Below, piece after piece: positions 60,180-64,000 of a DNA stretch of 64,000 nucleotides. The stretch's first letter is position 1; each line of letters opens with the position of its first letter. The stretch spans positions 1 through 64,000 of the forward strand of contig SWBL01000292.1 in assembly GCA_024195585.1 (NCBI GenBank), given 5' to 3'. The position numbers and the translations under genes were made by a program. Origin of the DNA: Aureobasidium sp. EXF-3400 (Eukaryota; Ascomycota; Dothideomycetes; Dothideales; Saccotheciaceae). Under the pieces are notes generated by a model. The model saw only the letters and a list, made by a program, of their open reading frames with translations. It searched no databases and was not told the origin of the DNA.

Positions 60180-60276
60180 GGGGTTGTGGTCTAGTGGTAT
60201 GACATCTTCTTAGCATTGCTTCTTGTAAGCGGTTCTGAGTTGGAGAAGGTTCTGGGTTCGATTCCCAGCTACTCCA
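60180..60276 (+). tRNA. tRNA-Ala(AGC) with 25-nt intron
   Basis: Cloverleaf: acceptor GGGGTTG/CTACTCC with a G3:U70 wobble, the alanine identity element, and one T6-T67 mismatch. The D-arm is GTCTAGTGGTATGAC. The anticodon stem TCTTC/GGAGA carries loop TTAGCA-T with anticodon AGC at 60213 +/-1. The intron 60216-60240 lies after position 37, as in all eukaryotic nuclear tRNAs. The variable loop is AGGTT and the T-arm CTGGG-TTCGATT-CCCAG; the discriminator is A. The D-arm resembles glycine rather than typical alanine tRNAs. A T5 terminator follows. Confidence 0.85.
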
Positions 60277-60277
60277 C

Positions 60278-60282
60278 TTTTT
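60278..60282 (+). terminator. RNA polymerase III terminator of tRNA-Ala
   Basis: T5 run two bases after the tRNA-Ala 3' end. Confidence 0.75.
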
Positions 60283-60733
60283 GCTCACTTGCGTGGCTGT
60301 TGGTGACAGCATCCAATCTTGATCGTGTGTTTTTGTCAGTTAAGGTGGTGTAAAGGATGGATTGGTGATGTTTTTGCTGGGCTGGATAAGGAAGTTTGGT
60401 ATGAGTTTGGCGGAGCAGTAGAGTTTTTTTGCTGGCAATCGAGTTACTTGCAAATGCTTGAAGCCAATTGATCTTTCTTTCTGCTCTTGGTCGACGTGAA
60501 TACATCTGTCTAAAAAGTTATATCGTTCCCTGTGAATATCTTAATCTCAATACACAACAAGTGTGAAAGACAGCCAAGCCTTTTTTTTTATCATGCTTCT
60601 CAAGGCTTCAAATTCCCTAAGTTTTGCACGTAAATTTTTCAAATCTGCAATTTTGCTGGAAAACTTCCTTGGCCTGCTCTAGGTGCAAAAAGAGCAAAAG
60701 AAATAATAGGTTGATTGTATCAACAGCACATGG

Positions 60734-60743
60734 AAAAACAAAA
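60734..60743 (-). terminator. RNA polymerase III terminator of tRNA-Phe
   Basis: On the minus strand TTTT, G, TTTTT begins 7 bases after the tRNA-Phe discriminator base. Confidence 0.7.
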
Positions 60744-60749
60744 CAACAA

Positions 60750-60859
60750 TGCCGCTTCTGTGGATCGAACACAGTGCCTCCAGAATACTCGTTGCGTGGT
60801 GCAAGAATAGGACAGAAGTTGACTTCAGTCTGGCGCTCTCCCAGATGAGCTAAAGCGGC
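60750..60859 (-). tRNA. tRNA-Phe(GAA) with 37-nt intron
   Basis: Read on the minus strand: acceptor GCCGCTT/AAGCGGC is perfect; D-arm GCTC-ATCTGGGA-GAGC; anticodon stem CCAGA/TCTGG with loop CTGAAG-T, anticodon GAA. A 37-nt intron follows position 37. The variable loop is AGGCA, the T-arm CTGTG-TTCGATC-CACAG, and the discriminator A. Mature length is 73, as expected. The internal A and B boxes (TAGCTCATCTGGG-like and GTTCGATCC) are intact. Confidence 0.93.
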
Positions 60860-63800
60860 TTATTGATGAAGAAATATGGTAGGCATATATATATCTCTGA
60901 ACCAATTGCTTCTGCTATAACAAACTTAACAAGACATTCCCACTCAGTCTCTGGCATTGATACAGAGCGACAGAGTCACGAGTATGTGTCTATATCTCAA
61001 TGTGTAAACAAATGTTGTTTCGAACTATATGTACACCTACACATCCTAGGGTCAAACAAGTTGGGTATAAGAAATATGGATATCATAGGGCATGCTATTT
61101 TGACAACATTGGTAAATGATTTTGGTCGCCAAAGGGTCAACGCCATTGTCTTTTGTACCAATGTTTATCCTGTCCTGGCTACTAGACTCCAAGGTTATCT
61201 GAAGTAAGGTCAGAGGCCAGTAAAGGTGCATGTTGAAGCTGTATTTCGCGATTATCTGTCGAAAATGGTTGCTGGAGGTATCACCCTGTCAACAAACCCA
61301 GTCGCAAGACAGAGCAAAATTCAAGTCGGGATGGGAATTGTCTAAAGGACACTAACAGAGAGCTCAGAAGAAGACCTACCAGGCATGTGCACCGTTCGGA
61401 GGGAGAAATTTGACGAGGCCGTAGGAATTGTCAAATGAGTAATCTTTCGAGTGGTTGTCTAAGAGCATGGCAATGATGTGCAAGAGAAGCAAGAAGAACG
61501 AGTAGTGTCAAGCAAACAAGGATCTCAGATGGAGGGCAGTGGTGCTCCAGAAAGCAGCATAACGATAGCCCTTCTGTTACTCTGGTGTGAGGTGTTTGTT
61601 TGGTGCGCAGCTATATCAAATCAAGCAGCGGTCAAGTTTGCTTACCTCACGGGCACAGAACCAGCTCATGCATCTTGCAAGCATATGTTCTTGCATATAC
61701 AGTTACCACTGGTAAGTAAATGCTGTTGGTCAATGAGTCTAAGTGTGGTTTAGTTCACCACGATAGAGGTCCATTGCTATGTTGATATACTGGACAAACA
61801 GCATCGGCATTGTTGTTGTTTATATTAGCTATGTTACTTGAACATGGGAAGACGACACATAAAATTTGCCACCGTCGTCGTAACCGTCATCGTCGTTGCT
61901 GGTTTGGACATTTATAGAAGAGCAGAGACACATCTGTCAAAGACTAAATGATTCGCAAGTTAATTACGCTCTATCCAAGTCACCAACTCACGACTTGACT
62001 CACAGAACGAAACTACACCAAACTCTCTTGCATCCCAGAATGATCTGAATCACTTAGACTGAGCATATACTGGTAGCAAACTGAGCAAGATAATGCCCAA
62101 GATGACCAAGCAGCAAGTGGCTAACCGGATATCTGTAGCTCCGAGAACATCGATATGGGCAGACATCGTCATCAATTTTATTGATGCTCTTTCCAGGCTA
62201 CTCCTGAGAAACTGCTGGGACAGACCCATGGGATTGAGGGCAGGCTTTTAGAGAAAGAGTTGAGAGAAACCAAAACTTGTAAAAGAGATGTCCGAGATCT
62301 TTGCAAGCGGTAAATTTTTAACGTATAGCGTGAGCGGATGATTTGATGTGGTACCGTAAGGCATGTGCGTGGGGTATCGTATTGAAATTTGGGAAGTGCA
62401 AACAATGTTCGCTCCTTCCCAGATAGGAGTGATCGGGATGCAGGAAGGATCAAGGCATGGAGAAGACGAAAGAGCATTAAGACTGAAAATGAAGTGGCAA
62501 CGACCCAAGAGAAAGAGAAACAGGTCGGGCGGAGAGAGCAAGCTATCGAGTTCAAGGAAAAGAATATGATGGCGAGGAGAATCATTCACGCAAAGCTCGA
62601 GTGCACGCTGGAACATCACGTCTTCCAACGGTAATGGTGCGTCGCAGATGCGCCGGCGAGCGTATGCATGACGAAGAAAACAGAAGCTAGATTGATCCAG
62701 ATTGAGGGGCAATCTCGTGGAAGCGATGCTCTCTTGTGAGTAAGGTGGGCATCAGATAGAAGAGCCACTCGAGAGAAGGCTGTACTGTTGCATTTGATCT
62801 CTGCCATCAGAAGAACAGCCATTCTAGCTGTGTTTGAAGTATGCCTAGGATGCCACTCTCGAGAGTGGTTCTATTTGATTCGACATTAGCTCCCGCGACA
62901 TCATTGGAGGTGACCTCTTAAGTTGGTTTAATCCTGTTGTGAGTCAGATCATAAGCATTGTAATCATCTCGGCTGAACGTGGTTGCAGGTGCACATGTCT
63001 GGTAGCACGCAGAGGCTCACAATGCCATCGCACTGCTTTTTTTCCTTCTCTTCTCTTTTTGCTTTCTCATTAGCGTGATGGTGATGAGAGGATTGACAGA
63101 AGAGGTGTACTTTACGTCGGCCTTGACAGCACTCATGAGGTATCAGAAATACCGAATTCGCATCAGAGGATATATTCGCTCGATTTTGGTACGAGGTGAA
63201 CCTAGTTCCCAACAGTTCGTGCACATCTACTCGAGCAGCGGTAATCAATCTCTTTCTGTTCGGGACTCAGTCCAGAATGTATGGTGGTTGTTTAATCAGG
63301 CAGATGCTTGGCACACAGTATGTCCTAGACAAAAGGCCAAAATAACAGCCGAGACACAGTCTCAGATGATCCGGTATAGGAACAGAGGTGAAGGGTTTGG
63401 CTGCCGCCGGCGATTTGAGTGCGCTGCTTTCAGATTCCGCGTTGCCGAGGCATGTCGATGAAGACTTTTATCTCTATGCGTCCTTGACTTGGGCTATTTT
63501 AATCGAAGCAAAGAGCATCGTATGCTTCGCGATAATTCTTTGCATTCAGAAACCATGCATCGCATGCTTGACAAAGAGTTCGACGTGTTGAATGTTCGAA
63601 CTTTGGACAAAAAGCGACGTGCGCCAATCTCGACATGCCGGACTTTCAACCACGTGAACGTCATGTCAAGCCGTCCTTGATCGCGTTCTAATCCTCATTT
63701 AGACTATGCACCATTGCACTTTACCAGCTCCAGACCTCTTTTGCAAATCTCAGAGCGTCAGTATGTCGTTCATGCATAGGCCCCACTGATATAGCGTCAC

Positions 63801-64000
63801 GGGTTGAGCGCCAAGTTCAGCCTCTCGATAGCTTAGAGTGGTCCTGATCGCTGTCTCGGGTCTTGACATGTACCAAAGGACGGGTTCCTGGGCATCTCGT
63901 CCATCCCGCTGGGACAGATCTGTGTGCTTGGCTTACCAAAGCAGTTGGCCCTACACTCAGCTCTTTCCTTTACCCACTCTCATCCTTGCAATCAGACCAA
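60860..64000. other. Gene-poor right end, 3.1 kb
   Basis: No supported coding gene. Frames up to 154 codons (e.g. minus 62248-62712) have no motifs, no consistent codon use and overlap others in different frames. Composition is somewhat more AT-rich than the coding regions. I see no transposon ends, long repeats or further tRNA. Confidence 0.5.

Larger units (their letters stand above)
60277..60749. other. Spacer between two oppositely oriented tRNA genes
   Basis: 473 bases between the 3' ends of tRNA-Ala (+) and tRNA-Phe (-). AT-rich with poly-T/poly-A runs (T9 near 60581); no gene. Confidence 0.6.

Noticed and set aside
62248..62712. 154-codon minus-strand frame near the right end
   Set aside because: Overlaps another frame (62178-62585) of equal quality in a different phase; no family signature.
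60860..64000. Possible transposon remnant or centromere-like region
   Set aside because: No terminal repeats, transposase motifs, extreme AT content or long repeats could be seen by eye.

Overview
The window is nuclear DNA of a filamentous ascomycete (Pezizomycotina; a dothideomycete is my low-confidence guess). The evidence is short spliceosomal introns of about 40-90 nt with GT..AG ends and CTAAC/CTGAC-like branch sites, intron-bearing tRNA genes, and orthologues of typical fungal genes (AXL2, palA/RIM20, SWC4, UFE1, a DHA1 drug:H+ antiporter, Zn2Cys6 regulators). Genes lie on both strands with no operons. Closely spaced divergent pairs share promoters of roughly 0.2-0.9 kb, while several gene-free stretches reach 2-3 kb. 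I rebuilt the spliced genes by hand; in every one reported as intact the exon lengths sum to a multiple of three and conserved motifs cross the junctions.

Left third (1-25,000): the 3' end of a plasma-membrane H+-ATPase; an unusual secreted protein with poly-Asp tracts; the cell-polarity protein AXL2; a lysine methyltransferase like EFM6; two uncharacterised proteins; ethanolamine-phosphate cytidylyltransferase; the p24 cargo receptor ERP1; the SWR1/NuA4 subunit SWC4; a possible small membrane protein; another uncharacterised protein; and a SANT/Myb-like protein.

Middle (25,000-50,000): COPII coat SEC23; the haem enzyme HEM2; a GPI-anchored Ser/Thr-rich protein; a decayed C2H2 zinc-finger gene carrying several lesions; two neighbouring PLP aminotransferases (alanine:glyoxylate and aspartate); ER SNARE UFE1; a DHA1 MFS antiporter; mitochondrial phosphatidic-acid carrier UPS1; an SMP-30/gluconolactonase-like protein divergent from an SCPx-type thiolase; and copper chaperone ATX1.

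Right third (50,000-64,000): palA/RIM20 of the ambient-pH pathway, a NIT4/nirA-like Zn2Cys6 regulator, a steroid 5-alpha-reductase-family membrane protein, and two intron-containing tRNAs (Ala-AGC and Phe-GAA) at the edge of a gene-poor stretch of about 3 kb.

Most genes are conserved housekeeping functions: early secretory pathway (SEC23, ERP1, UFE1), phospholipid metabolism (ECT1, UPS1), amino-acid and haem metabolism, and chromatin. There is no obvious secondary-metabolite or defence cluster. The unusual items are the poly-Asp cysteine-rich secreted protein, the multiply frameshifted zinc-finger gene, two sets of diverged intergenic tandem repeats (about 150 bp and 100 bp periods), a repeated motif in a 3' flank, and the tRNA-Ala whose D-arm looks like that of tRNA-Gly.
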